A model generated the notes under the pieces. The model was given only the letters and a program-made list of their open reading frames with translations. It searched no databases and was not told the DNA's origin. A program made the translations under genes and the position numbers. Below are positions 8,717-18,000 of a stretch of DNA of 64,000 bases, in pieces; the first letter of the stretch is position 1; every line of letters begins with the position of its first letter. The stretch is taken from contig CAZIPC010000001.1 of assembly GCA_964541155.1 (NCBI GenBank), forward strand, positions 623,990 through 687,989, given 5' to 3'. This DNA comes from UBA4416 sp964541155 (GTDB lineage Bacteria > Bacteroidota > Bacteroidia > B-17B0 > Aurantibacillaceae).

Positions 8717-9013
8717 ATGAAAAAAATTACTATTTTAATATTATTTATTCTTTTTGCTATGAAATTGCCTTTAAATGCTCAATTTTCTGAAAGCAAAGAG
8801 CGAAAAAAGATGTGGAGGAAATCTAAACGTAAACATAAATCTCGAGAAGCTTACAATCCTTATCTAAATAAAAAAAAGAAAGACAAGCCAAGTGCTATTG
8901 CCGCTAAACAAGAAAAAGAAGGTACTAGAAAAATGAGACGCGAATACCGAAAACAAAATAAACGTAATATGAAAAAACTAGGCATTAAACCTGCAAAAGT
9001 AAAAAAAGCCTAA
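8717..9013 (+). CDS. Small, very basic secreted protein of unknown function
   Basis: This is a 98-residue protein starting at ATG 8717 (an in-frame GTG two codons upstream is possible). It has a clear signal peptide (MKKITILILFILFAMKLPLNAQ), so it is exported to the periplasm or surface. The mature part is almost entirely charged and dominated by Lys/Arg (KERKKMWRKSKRKHKSRE; RRKE-type clusters; GIKPAKVKKA at the end), with no cysteines and no recognisable domain. Such a polycation could bind nucleic acid, lipopolysaccharide or peptidoglycan, but nothing here proves that. It diverges from bioB and converges on rocD, and it appears monocistronic. Confidence 0.7.
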   Translation: MKKITILILFILFAMKLPLNAQFSESKERKKMWRKSKRKHKSREAYNPYLNKKKKDKPSAIAAKQEKEGTRKMRREYRKQNKRNMKKLGIKPAKVKKA

Positions 9014-9041
9014 TCGTATATTTTGTAGTATTTTTATAACA

Positions 9042-10277
9042 TTAGTTAAAAAACTCAATAGTTTTCTTAATAATATTTGCACAATCTAAAATTTGCTCTT
9101 TTGTAATAACTAATGGTGGAGCAAAACGAATAATATCACCATGCGTAGGCTTAGCTAATAACCCATTTTCAGCTAACTTTAAACATACGTCCCATGCACT
9201 TATTCCATCTTTCTCTTTAATAATAATTGCATTTAATAAGCCTTTTCCTCTAACTAATGTTAATCTATCCGATTCTATCGCTCTTAATTCAGTTCTTAAT
9301 AACTCACCTAATTCATTTGCATTATTAGCTAATTGCTCATCTAATACAACTTGTAATGCCGTCATTGCTATTTTACTTCCCAGAGGATTTCCTCCAAAAG
9401 TTGATCCGTGTTGCCCCGGCTTTATACACATCATTACAGAATCATTAGCTAAAACTGCAGAAACAGGATACATTCCACCAGATATAGCCTTGCCTAAAAT
9501 TAAAATATCAGGATGTACATTTTCATGGTCACAAGCCAGCATTCTTCCTGTTCTTGCTATTCCTGTTTGTACTTCATCAGCAATAAATAAAACATTTGCC
9601 GCCTTACACATTTCTGCACAAGATTTTAAATACCCATCGTTAGGTACATAAACACCTGCTTCTCCTTGGATAGGTTCTACTAAAAAACCAACCACCGATT
9701 TATCTTTTAATGCCTCTTCTAATGCAGAAATATTATTATACGGAATTGTAATATAACCTGGAGTATATGGACCAAAATTTTGTCGAGCATCAGGATCTGT
9801 ACTTGCTGAAACTATTGAAATGGTTCGTCCATGAAAATTACCCTCACAAACAATAATTTTCGCTGAATTTTCTAAAACACCTTTTTTTTCATATCCCCAC
9901 TTTCTAGCCAATTTTAAAGCTGTTTCAACTGCTTCTGCACCCGTATTCATTGGCAATACTTTATCAAAGCCAAATAAATTTGTAATAAATTTCTCATATT
10001 CTCCTAATATGTTATTATGAAATGCACGAGAGGTTAAGGTTAATTTTTGAGCTTGCTCTATTAATGTTTGAGTAATTTTAGGATGGCAATGCCCCTGATT
10101 AACAGCACTGTAAGCAGATAAAAAATCATAATATTTTTTTCCATCAACATCCCACACAAAAACACCTAATCCTTTTTCTAAAACAATAGGTAGTGGGTGA
10201 TAATTATGAGCTCCAAATTTATCCTCTAAGTCAATAATCCGTTGAGCTTTTGATGATAAGTTTATTTCTGTAATCAT
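9042..10277 (-). CDS. rocD: Ornithine aminotransferase
   Basis: This PLP enzyme transfers the delta-amino group of ornithine to 2-oxoglutarate, giving glutamate semialdehyde and linking arginine and proline metabolism. It has 411 residues, the normal length for RocD. Class III aminotransferase landmarks are NTGAEAVETALKLARKWGYE at 111-130, GNFHGRT at 146-152, IADEVQTGIARTG at 232-244 with Asp234, and LGKAISGGMYPVSA with Schiff-base Lys263. GSTFGGNPLG near residue 290 is the phosphate-binding region. The overall match is to ornithine aminotransferase rather than acetylornithine aminotransferase (ArgD), and no arginine-biosynthesis genes lie nearby. Confidence 0.92.
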   Translation of the reverse strand: MITEINLSSKAQRIIDLEDKFGAHNYHPLPIVLEKGLGVFVWDVDGKKYYDFLSAYSAVNQGHCHPKITQTLIEQAQKLTLTSRAFHNNILGEYEKFITNLFGFDKVLPMNTGAEAVETALKLARKWGYEKKGVLENSAKIIVCEGNFHGRTISIVSASTDPDARQNFGPYTPGYITIPYNNISALEEALKDKSVVGFLVEPIQGEAGVYVPNDGYLKSCAEMCKAANVLFIADEVQTGIARTGRMLACDHENVHPDILILGKAISGGMYPVSAVLANDSVMMCIKPGQHGSTFGGNPLGSKIAMTALQVVLDEQLANNANELGELLRTELRAIESDRLTLVRGKGLLNAIIIKEKDGISAWDVCLKLAENGLLAKPTHGDIIRFAPPLVITKEQILDCANIIKKTIEFFN

Positions 10278-10404
10278 AAGGTAAATTATATATCCTGTAA
10301 AGATAGAAAAACAGTCTTAAACTGCCTAATGCAAAAAATGTAAAAACCAAAAAATGATTAACAAATTTTAACAAGCCAAAAATAGCTGTAGCCCTTACCA
10401 TTAC

Positions 10405-10412
10405 TAACTTTG
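10405..10412 (+). promoter_or_regulatory. Candidate -7 element for the MoxR/Bat operon
   Basis: TAACTTTG matches TAnnTTTG exactly, 27 bases before the moxR start codon. No good -33 TTTG is seen at 17-23 bases upstream. Confidence 0.5.
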
Positions 10413-10439
10413 TGACGCTTTTTAAAAATTAAAACACTT

Positions 10440-11432
10440 ATGGTAGTAGATATTAGAGAATTGAATGAACGTATTCAGCGAGAAAGTGCCTTTGTGGATG
10501 TACTAACATCTGAAATGGACAAAGTTATTATTGGCCAAAAACATATGGTTGAGCGCCTGCTAATAGGTTTATTAAGTAATGGTCATATTTTATTAGAAGG
10601 TGTTCCAGGTTTAGCAAAAACATTAGCTATTAATACGCTTGCTACATGCATTGATGCTAAATTTAGCAGAATACAATTTACCCCCGATTTACTTCCAGCC
10701 GATTTAATCGGCACTATGATATACAATCAAAAACAAGAACAATTCTCAATACGTAAAGGGCCTATTTTTGCAAATTTTGTATTAGCAGATGAAATTAACA
10801 GAGCCCCAGCAAAAGTTCAATCTGCATTACTTGAAGCAATGCAAGAAAAACAAGTTACTATTGGTGAAGAAACGTTCAAATTACCTAATCCTTTTTTAGT
10901 ACTAGCAACACAAAATCCTGTTGAACAAGAGGGAACATATCCATTACCAGAAGCTCAAATGGATCGTTTTATGCTAAAAGTAGTTATTTCATATCCTACA
11001 AAAGAAGATGAACGTAAAGTTATCTCTGCAAATATTTCTAGAGAAGGAATGCCAAAAGCAAATATTGTATTAAAGCCAGAAGACATTTTAAACGCCAGAA
11101 ATGTTGTGAAAGATGTTTATATGGATGAGAAAATAGAACGTTACATTGTTGATATTGTTTTTGCTACTCGTTTCCCTAAAGATTACAAACTAGAAAAATT
11201 CGCTCCATTAATTTCTTATGGAGGTTCGCCAAGAGCAAGTATTAATTTAGCATTAGCAGCCAAAGCCTACGCTTTTATAAAACGAAGAGGATATGTTATC
11301 CCAGAAGATGTTCGCGCTGTTTGTTTAGATGTTATGCGTCATAGAATTGGATTAACCTATGAAGCAGAAGCAGAAAATATAACCACAGAACATATTATTA
11401 ATGAGCTATTAAATGCTGTTGAAGTTCCATAA
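10440..11432 (+). CDS. moxR: MoxR-type AAA+ ATPase
   Basis: MoxR-family AAA+ ATPases are thought to act as chaperones that remodel or activate von Willebrand factor A (VWA) proteins. This one has 330 residues. Walker A is GVPGLAKT at 54-61 and Walker B is VLADE at 114-118. The sensor region is LVLATQNPVEQEGTYPLPEA, then QMDRFML, and the C-terminal lid follows (SYGGSPRASINLALAAKAYA). It is the first gene of an eight-gene unit that contains two VWA proteins, its expected clients. The next gene begins 79 bases downstream, the largest gap in the operon. No promoter or terminator is obvious in that gap. Confidence 0.95.
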   Translation: MVVDIRELNERIQRESAFVDVLTSEMDKVIIGQKHMVERLLIGLLSNGHILLEGVPGLAKTLAINTLATCIDAKFSRIQFTPDLLPADLIGTMIYNQKQEQFSIRKGPIFANFVLADEINRAPAKVQSALLEAMQEKQVTIGEETFKLPNPFLVLATQNPVEQEGTYPLPEAQMDRFMLKVVISYPTKEDERKVISANISREGMPKANIVLKPEDILNARNVVKDVYMDEKIERYIVDIVFATRFPKDYKLEKFAPLISYGGSPRASINLALAAKAYAFIKRRGYVIPEDVRAVCLDVMRHRIGLTYEAEAENITTEHIINELLNAVEVP

Positions 11433-11510
11433 TAGTTAATTGGTACTTAGTTATTAATTTCATAATATTTAAGTATTGAAAACTAAATTTTAAACTTAAA
11501 ATTTTTTAAA

Positions 11511-12377
11511 TTGGAAACGGCAGAGTTACTAAAAAAAGTACGAAAAATAGAAATAAAAACAAAGGGATTAAGTAACCAGATTTTTTCTGGAGAATATCAC
11601 TCTGCCTTTAAAGGTAGAGGTATGGCATTTAGTGAAGTACGCGAATACACACCTGGAGATGATGTTAGAACAATTGATTGGAATGTAACAGCCCGTTTAA
11701 GAACTCCATATGTAAAGGTGTTTGAAGAAGAACGAGAACTAAGTGTAATGATATTAGTTGATGTTAGCGCAAGTGGTAAGTTTGGAACTCAAAAACAATT
11801 TAAACAAGAATTAATTACAGAGCTTTGTGCAGTTATTGCATTTTCAGCCTCACAAAACAATGATAAAATAGGAGTAATTTTCTTTAGCGATAAAATCGAA
11901 AAATTTATTCCACCCAAAAAAGGTAAATCTCATATATTAAGAATTATAAGAGAATTAATAAATATTGAACCGCAACAACAAGGAACTAATATTGAATTAG
12001 CTTTAAAATATCTTAATAATGTTGTAAAAAAGAAAAGTATTTGTTTCTTGATTTCTGATTTTAAAGATTCGAATCCATACAGAGATTCGTTAAAAATTGC
12101 CAACAGAAAGCATGATATTGTGGCGTTAAGAATTAACGATAAGCATGAAAACACATTACCTAACATTGGTCTTATAAAATTAAAAGATAATGAAACTGGT
12201 AAAATTAAATGGGTTGATACCAGTAATTCAAATACCAGAAAACAATTAGAAATTAATTATTTGAAATTTGAAAATGAATTAAAAGATATATTTACTAAAT
12301 GTGGAGTTGACTATACAACAATTAACACACATGAAGGATATATTAAACCATTAATGACGTTATTTAAAAAAAGATAG
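11511..12377 (+). CDS. DUF58 domain protein of the Bat operon
   Basis: This 288-residue DUF58 protein carries the family hallmarks GRGMAFSEVREYTPGDDVRTID at about 36-57 and a degenerate VWA fold starting at ILVDVSASGKFGTQ. The start is TTG at 11511. That start is preferred because it gives METAELLKKVRKIEIKTKG, the N-terminus typical of Bacteroidota homologues; the first internal ATG would remove most of it. It has no membrane segment, unlike the downstream VWA proteins. DUF58 genes regularly follow moxR and are presumed to be part of the same assembly. Its stop overlaps the next start by one base. Confidence 0.92.
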   Translation: METAELLKKVRKIEIKTKGLSNQIFSGEYHSAFKGRGMAFSEVREYTPGDDVRTIDWNVTARLRTPYVKVFEEERELSVMILVDVSASGKFGTQKQFKQELITELCAVIAFSASQNNDKIGVIFFSDKIEKFIPPKKGKSHILRIIRELINIEPQQQGTNIELALKYLNNVVKKKSICFLISDFKDSNPYRDSLKIANRKHDIVALRINDKHENTLPNIGLIKLKDNETGKIKWVDTSNSNTRKQLEINYLKFENELKDIFTKCGVDYTTINTHEGYIKPLMTLFKKR

Positions 12378-13366
12378 TGAAACTAAAAACATACATACAT
12401 TTATTATTTTTAATTTTAACAGTTAATTATGTTAAATCTCAGTCATCAATAGAAGTTCATGCTGTTATTGACTCTTCTTCTATTAGAATTGGTGCCCAAA
12501 CTAAATTAGACATCTATCTGAATTATGATGCTTCACTGAATAAAAAAACAGACATCACATGGCCTATAATTGAAGATACACTTAAAAAAGGCATTGAAGT
12601 TATTTCTGTTTCTCCTATAGACACAACTATTCCAAATAAAAATAAACCAAACATAATTCAACAACATATTCAACTTACGATTACCTCTTTTGATTCTGGC
12701 TCATACTATATAGCGCCATTTAAATTCATTATAAATAAAGATACATCTAATCAATTATATACAGAGCCTTTACATTTAATAGTAAAAACTATTGCTACCG
12801 ATACCTCTATAACGAAAATTAAAGATATTAAACCGCCTTACGACGAACCATTTGATTGGAGATGGTATTTACCCTATGCATATTGGGGATTAGCAATATT
12901 AGCTGCAATTATTATTTTACTAATTTTCATAAAAAAATTAAAAAATAAAAAAACTGAAACCGTAATTGTTGAAAAGCCAAAAATACCAGCACATATATCT
13001 GCATTAGAAACATTAGAAAAAATAAAAACAGAGGCCATTTGGAAAGAAAATAAAGTAAAAGAATACTACTCATCTATAGCAGATACCATTAGATTATACA
13101 TCGAAGAACGTTTTAATATTAATGCATTAGAATTAACATCAGATGAAATTATTAAAATATTTAAATCTCAAGTAATAGATACTGAAAGTAAAACTAAATT
13201 AACCCAAATATTAACACTTTCAGATTTTGTAAAATTTGCCAAACAAATTCCAATTGAAACTGAACATACAATAACATTAAATAATGCCTTTGACTTTGTA
13301 AGAGGTACAATGCGAGAAGAAGAACACATTTATCATATCAATAATACAGAAAAACCAAGTGCTTAA
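12377..13366 (+). CDS. Bat-operon membrane protein (BatD/DUF4381-like)
   Basis: This 329-residue protein starts with GTG at 12377. It has a signal peptide (to about residue 21), a beta-rich periplasmic domain (about 23-150), one membrane helix at about 168-186 (AYWGLAILAAIIILLIFI), and a cytoplasmic helical domain (ALETLEKIKTEAIWKENKVK ... LADFVKFAK-like). The same plan of periplasmic beta domain, helix and short helical tail occurs in BatD, encoded later in the operon. It is therefore probably a smaller BatD-like partner. It overlaps the gene before by one base and the gene after by eight, showing tight translational coupling. The molecular role is unknown. Confidence 0.78.
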   Translation: MKLKTYIHLLFLILTVNYVKSQSSIEVHAVIDSSSIRIGAQTKLDIYLNYDASLNKKTDITWPIIEDTLKKGIEVISVSPIDTTIPNKNKPNIIQQHIQLTITSFDSGSYYIAPFKFIINKDTSNQLYTEPLHLIVKTIATDTSITKIKDIKPPYDEPFDWRWYLPYAYWGLAILAAIIILLIFIKKLKNKKTETVIVEKPKIPAHISALETLEKIKTEAIWKENKVKEYYSSIADTIRLYIEERFNINALELTSDEIIKIFKSQVIDTESKTKLTQILTLSDFVKFAKQIPIETEHTITLNNAFDFVRGTMREEEHIYHINNTEKPSA

Positions 13367-14369
13367 TTATTTTAAAGACATACAATTTGTTGAAAAACAA
13401 TGGTTTTGGTTGTTTATGATCATTCCTTTAATGATTATATGGTACATCTATAAACTTAAAACCTATGAAGGAGATTTAAACTATTCATCGCTATCATTAT
13501 TCGACGGTATCAAATCTTCATTAAAAGCAAAATTAAGACACTCCTTATTTGTTTTACGATTAATAAGTATCTCATTGCTCATACTAGCTATTGCTCGACC
13601 TCAATCAAGAAGTAGTTGGAAAGATACTAAAACAGAAGGCATTGATATTGTAGTAAGCTTAGATGTTTCATTATCGATGCTTGCAAAAGATTTTAAACCA
13701 AATAGATTAGAAGTAGCAAAAGAAGTTTTAAGCGATTTTATTGACGCAAGGCCAAACGATAAAATAGGCCTAGTAATTTTTGGAGGAGAAGCATTTACTC
13801 AATGCCCACTAACTACAGACCACAAAATTATTAAAAATATGTTTAACGACATTAAAGCAGGTATGCTAGATCAAGGAACTGCAATAGGTTTAGGGCTTGC
13901 AGATGGAGTAGCAAGAGTAAAAGATAGTAAAGCAAAAAGTAAAGTAGTAATTTTAATTTCAGATGGGGTTAGTAACGTTGGAGAAATTGCCCCATTAACT
14001 GCAGCTGATATTGCTAAAACATTTGGAGTAAGAGTTTACTGTATTGGTGTAGGAAGTAAAGGCAAAGCATTACAACCTGTAGCGCTTTACCCAAATGGAG
14101 AAATGGAATACGACTATGTTGATGTTGATATTGATGATGCAACAATGACTCAGATTAGTAAATTAACAGGAGGAAAATATTTTAGAGCAACTGATAGAGA
14201 AAGTTTAGAAAAGACATATAAAGAAATTGATCAATTAGAAAAAACAATTATTAGTGAAAAGAGTTTTACTAATAAAGCTGAACATTTTTTGCCGCTTGCT
14301 ATTGCCGCAGCTATAAGTTTATTATCAGAATTTTTATTAAAACGTTTTGCGTTTAAAGCGATACCATAA
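13359..14369 (+). CDS. batA: BatA: membrane-anchored VWA-domain protein
   Basis: BatA is a VWA protein held in the inner membrane by helices at both ends (about 15-31 and 62-79 at the N-terminus, 310-325 at the C-terminus). It has 336 residues. The metal-ion-dependent adhesion site is intact, with DVSLS at Asp102, Ser104 and Ser106 and a later TDHK/GTAIG threonine region. The GTG start at 13359 lies inside the previous gene, an 8-base overlap. In Bacteroides fragilis the bat genes were linked to aerotolerance. The biochemical activity of the complex is still unclear. Client-chaperone interaction with the MoxR ATPase at the head of the operon is the usual model. Confidence 0.93.
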   Translation: MLNYFKDIQFVEKQWFWLFMIIPLMIIWYIYKLKTYEGDLNYSSLSLFDGIKSSLKAKLRHSLFVLRLISISLLILAIARPQSRSSWKDTKTEGIDIVVSLDVSLSMLAKDFKPNRLEVAKEVLSDFIDARPNDKIGLVIFGGEAFTQCPLTTDHKIIKNMFNDIKAGMLDQGTAIGLGLADGVARVKDSKAKSKVVILISDGVSNVGEIAPLTAADIAKTFGVRVYCIGVGSKGKALQPVALYPNGEMEYDYVDVDIDDATMTQISKLTGGKYFRATDRESLEKTYKEIDQLEKTIISEKSFTNKAEHFLPLAIAAAISLLSEFLLKRFAFKAIP

Positions 14370-15418
14370 TGTTTAAATTTGAAAATCATATATTTTTATA
14401 CGCGTTTGCAATTATTCCAATTTGCATTTTAATTTTTATTTGGAATATATATTCTAATAAAAATAAACTCAAAAAATTAGGAGATATTTCTATTATTAAT
14501 CAGTTACTTCCTGAAGTATCATTTACTAAAAAAATAAGTAAGTTTATTTTATTTATAATAGGACTTTGTTTTTTAATTTTAGGCTTATGCAACTTACAAA
14601 CTGGATCTAAATTAAAAGATGTAAAACGTGAAGGAGCTGATATAATGATATGTTTAGATGTGTCAAACAGCATGATGGCACAAGATTTTAGCCCTAATAG
14701 ATTAGAAAGAGCTAAAATTGCAATTGAAAATATGATTGATAAATTGCAGGGAGATCGGCTAGGAATTATTGTTTTTGCAGGAGAAGCATATGTTCAATTA
14801 CCAATTACAACTGATTATAGCTCGGCAAAATTATTCTTAGAAGGAATAAATAATAAAATTGTTCCAGTTCAAGGCACTAATATTGCTGATGCCATCAATT
14901 TATCAATAGAAAGTTTTGGAAAAGACGAAGAAAAAAACAAAGCGATTGTAATTATTACAGATGGTGAAAATAATGAAGAGGCTAAAGAAAGTGCAATTAC
15001 TGCTGCCGAAGAAGCCTCTAAAAAAAATATTGTAATACATACAATTGGCGTTGGTTCAGAAGCGGGAGTTCCTATTCCAAATATAATTGATGGTGTTGTT
15101 AGTGGATACAAAAAAGATAATTTAGGGAATACAATTGTTAGTAAATTAGATTCTAAAATTTTACAAAATATATCAGCATCTGCTAATGGCGTTTACGTTC
15201 AAGCTAATTCATCAGACATAGGATTAGATGTTATTTTAAATAAAATAGCCGAATTAGATAAAAAACAATTAGAAAGTAAAATGTATACCGATTATGAAGA
15301 TCAATTTCAATGGTTTTTGGGCATAGCATTGTTATTTATAGTTGTTGAATCACTTATATCTGAAAGAAAAAGTAAACTTTGGAAAAAACTGAACTTTTTA
15401 CATAATGAAAAGAAGTAA
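14369..15418 (+). CDS. batB: BatB: second membrane-anchored VWA-domain protein
   Basis: This 349-residue paralogue of BatA has the same arrangement: N-terminal membrane helices (about 8-25 and 57-74), a VWA domain with an intact metal site DVSNS (Asp97, Ser99, Ser101), and a C-terminal helix near 315-330. It shares SPNRLERAKI after the metal site, where BatA has KPNRLEVAKE. That similarity supports an ancient duplication. Its start codon shares one base with the BatA stop, and its 3' end overlaps batC by 14 bases. It probably forms a hetero-assembly with BatA in the cytoplasmic membrane. Confidence 0.93.
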   Translation: MFKFENHIFLYAFAIIPICILIFIWNIYSNKNKLKKLGDISIINQLLPEVSFTKKISKFILFIIGLCFLILGLCNLQTGSKLKDVKREGADIMICLDVSNSMMAQDFSPNRLERAKIAIENMIDKLQGDRLGIIVFAGEAYVQLPITTDYSSAKLFLEGINNKIVPVQGTNIADAINLSIESFGKDEEKNKAIVIITDGENNEEAKESAITAAEEASKKNIVIHTIGVGSEAGVPIPNIIDGVVSGYKKDNLGNTIVSKLDSKILQNISASANGVYVQANSSDIGLDVILNKIAELDKKQLESKMYTDYEDQFQWFLGIALLFIVVESLISERKSKLWKKLNFLHNEKK

Positions 15419-16166
15419 TAAACATTTGTATATCATAATTTTAATTTCATTTTTTTGCGAGATAAGTTTCGCGCAAAAAGAAAAAATTATTCTAAGAAAA
15501 GGTAATGACGCTTACCACACAGGTAAGCCATTAGAAGCGGCAAACTACTACAAGCAATCCTTAAAAGAAAAGCAAACATATTATAAATCAAATTTTAACT
15601 TAGGTGATGCTTTATATAAAACCGCAGATTTACTAAAAGCAGGAAAAATTCAGCCACCTAACAAAAATATATCTATCGACTCTGCCGCAAAAACAGTATA
15701 CGAACAAGCTGCTAATCAATTTGAAGTTGTTGCTAAGTCAGTATCAAATGCGGATACTATACAAAAAGCTTGGCACAACTTTGGAAATTCAAAACTGATG
15801 CAAAACAATTATGAAGATGCTATTTTGGGTTACAAAAAAGCTTTAAAATTAAATTCTAAAGATGAAGACACTCGTTACAATTTAGCTTATGCTCAAAAAA
15901 AATTAGCAGAACAGAAAAAAAATCAAAAAAATAAAGACGACAAAAAGAATCAAAATAAAGACGACAAAAAAGAAAATCAAAAAAATAAAAACGAAAAAAA
16001 AGATATTGAAAATAAAAATAAACAAGAGGAACAGCAGCCACAAATGAATAAAGAACAAGCAGAAAAAATGCTAAATGCTTTAAAAAATAACGAAAAAAAA
16101 ATGCAATCATTACGAAAGAAAAAGGGTGACCCTGCACAAAAAATAAAAGTTGAAAAAGATTGGTAA
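15405..16166 (+). CDS. batC: BatC: secreted TPR protein with Lys/Asn-rich tail
   Basis: This 253-residue protein begins with a signal peptide ending near SFAQ at residue 24. It carries tetratricopeptide repeats at about 30-70 and 122-165 (AWHNFGNSKLMQNNYEDAI). Residues about 165-215 are low-complexity, rich in Lys, Asn, Asp and Glu. They are encoded by an imperfect 27-base DNA repeat (two copies of AATAAAGACGACAAAAA). TPRs mediate protein contacts, so it is likely a scaffold facing the periplasmic side of the BatA/BatB complex. It overlaps batB by 14 bases and ends four bases before the preferred batD start. Confidence 0.9.
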   Translation: MKRSNKHLYIIILISFFCEISFAQKEKIILRKGNDAYHTGKPLEAANYYKQSLKEKQTYYKSNFNLGDALYKTADLLKAGKIQPPNKNISIDSAAKTVYEQAANQFEVVAKSVSNADTIQKAWHNFGNSKLMQNNYEDAILGYKKALKLNSKDEDTRYNLAYAQKKLAEQKKNQKNKDDKKNQNKDDKKENQKNKNEKKDIENKNKQEEQQPQMNKEQAEKMLNALKNNEKKMQSLRKKKGDPAQKIKVEKDW

Positions 16167-16170
16167 TAAC

Positions 16171-17991
16171 ATGATAAAACACATAATCATATTATTTTTA
16201 TTTATTAGCTATCTAGCGAGTTCACAAAACCCTAACTTTGTAGCGCAGGTTAGTAAAAACAAAGTTGCCGTTGGAGAAGTTTTTCAAGTAGCATTTACAT
16301 TAAATGGTAGCGGAAGTAACCTAACATATCCAAATTTCAAAGATTTTGATATATACTCAGGCCCAAATCAAAGTCAGAGTATGAGTATGATAAATGGCAA
16401 TATCTCACAATCAACAACTATTTCATTATTTATTGCAGCAAAAAAAGAAGGGAAATTTATTATTGGCTCTGCTTCTGTAATATCAGGAAATCAAAAATTA
16501 GAAACTAAACCCATAACTATAGAAGTTATGAAAGGAAGTTCGCAACAATCAAATAACAACCCTAATAACCAACCTCAACAAAATACAAAACAAGGCAAAA
16601 ACCAATATGCAAGCGAAATAAGTAATGAAGATTTATTTGTAAGAACATTTTTAAGCAAAACAAAATGTTATTTAGGAGAAGAAATTACGCTTACTCAAAA
16701 AGTTTATTCAAGAGTAGATTTAAGAGGATTTCAAAATATAAAATTTCCTCCATACAATGGTTTTTGGTCACAACAAGAAAATGCCAATCAACAAATTGAT
16801 TTAAAACAAGAAACTGTAAATGGTATAAATTATTATGTTGCTGATTATAATAAAATTTATTTATTCCCTCAACATACTGGCAAAATAACTATTGCTCCTG
16901 TTGAATTAGATTGTATTGTTAGAAGACAGACAAAACGACAACCACGAAATATTTTTGAGCAATTTTTTGGAGCGGGTGGTTATGAAGATGTAGCTATAAA
17001 AATTAAGAGTAAACCTGTTACAGTTGATGTGATTGAACTTCCTAAAGACAAAAAACCAATTGAATTTTCGGGAGCTGTAGGAGACTTTTCATATAAAGCT
17101 GAATTAGATAAAGAGCAAGTAAAAGCAAATGAAGCGGTTAATTTAAAAATCACTATCAACGGAAAAGGAAATATAAAATTAATCGAACCTTTAAAGCTTA
17201 GTCTTCCAGAGAGTTTTGAAAGCTATGACCCTAAAGTAAATGAAAACATAAAAACTTCAGGAGGCGTTTCGGGTAGTATTACATTTAATTATTTAATTAT
17301 ACCCAGAGAAAAAGGAGACTTTACCTTAAATAACTTAAACTTTAATTACTTTGATGTGGATAAAAAACAATATGTTACTATTCCTTCTCCAGATATTAAA
17401 CTTAAAGTTTTGGAAGGAGATCAAGGTAGTGCTCAAATTATAAATCCGACAAAAAATGGAATTAAAGAAAGTGAAAACGACATACGTTATATCAAAACTG
17501 GTAATTTAGATTTAAAAGAAAAACATGATTTTTTCTTTTCATCAACAGCACACTATACATTAATTATAATCCCTACTCTGCTATTTTTTATTGGATTATT
17601 AATTACAAAAAAACATATTTATGCCAATAGTAATGAAGCAATAGTAAAAGAGAAAAAGGCAGCAAGATTAGCAAAAAAACAATTAAAAAATGCCGCTAAA
17701 TTAATCCATACAAACGATAATTATTTATTTTTTAACGAAATTTTAAACGCATTACACAAATATATTGGAGATAAATTTAGATTATCAGTTATTGATTTAT
17801 CTAAGGAAAAAATCTATGAAATGCTTTTATCAAAAAACGTAAGCGAACAAACTGCCAATCAAACTATTGAAACACTTAACACTTGTGAATACATCAAATA
17901 TGCTCCAAACTCTGTAAATAAAGATTTACAAAAGGTATACAACGATACCCTTGAATTAATATCACAAATAGAAGAACAAATAAAAAAGTAA
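16171..17991 (+). CDS. batD: BatD: aerotolerance-associated membrane protein
   Basis: This is a BatD-family (oxygen tolerance) protein of 606 residues when started at ATG 16171. That start is preferred over an in-frame TTG at 16150 because it places the signal peptide (MIKHIIILFLFISYLASSQ) at the very N-terminus and lies four bases after the batC stop. The long periplasmic part contains tandem beta-sandwich domains (VAQVSKNKVAVGEVFQVAFT; LFVRTFLSKTKCYLGEEITL; FSYKAELDKEQVKANEAVNL). One membrane helix follows near residue 465 (YTLIIIPTLLFFIGLLI), then a cytoplasmic helical tail. The third domain's opening VGDFSYKAEL is characteristic of the family. Confidence 0.93.
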   Translation: MIKHIIILFLFISYLASSQNPNFVAQVSKNKVAVGEVFQVAFTLNGSGSNLTYPNFKDFDIYSGPNQSQSMSMINGNISQSTTISLFIAAKKEGKFIIGSASVISGNQKLETKPITIEVMKGSSQQSNNNPNNQPQQNTKQGKNQYASEISNEDLFVRTFLSKTKCYLGEEITLTQKVYSRVDLRGFQNIKFPPYNGFWSQQENANQQIDLKQETVNGINYYVADYNKIYLFPQHTGKITIAPVELDCIVRRQTKRQPRNIFEQFFGAGGYEDVAIKIKSKPVTVDVIELPKDKKPIEFSGAVGDFSYKAELDKEQVKANEAVNLKITINGKGNIKLIEPLKLSLPESFESYDPKVNENIKTSGGVSGSITFNYLIIPREKGDFTLNNLNFNYFDVDKKQYVTIPSPDIKLKVLEGDQGSAQIINPTKNGIKESENDIRYIKTGNLDLKEKHDFFFSSTAHYTLIIIPTLLFFIGLLITKKHIYANSNEAIVKEKKAARLAKKQLKNAAKLIHTNDNYLFFNEILNALHKYIGDKFRLSVIDLSKEKIYEMLLSKNVSEQTANQTIETLNTCEYIKYAPNSVNKDLQKVYNDTLELISQIEEQIKK

Positions 17992-18000
17992 ACTCACAAA

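Noticed and set aside
16150..16170. TTG start of batD upstream of ATG 16171
   Set aside because: It would overlap the end of batC and push the signal peptide inward by seven residues; ATG 16171 gives the signal peptide at the true N-terminus.
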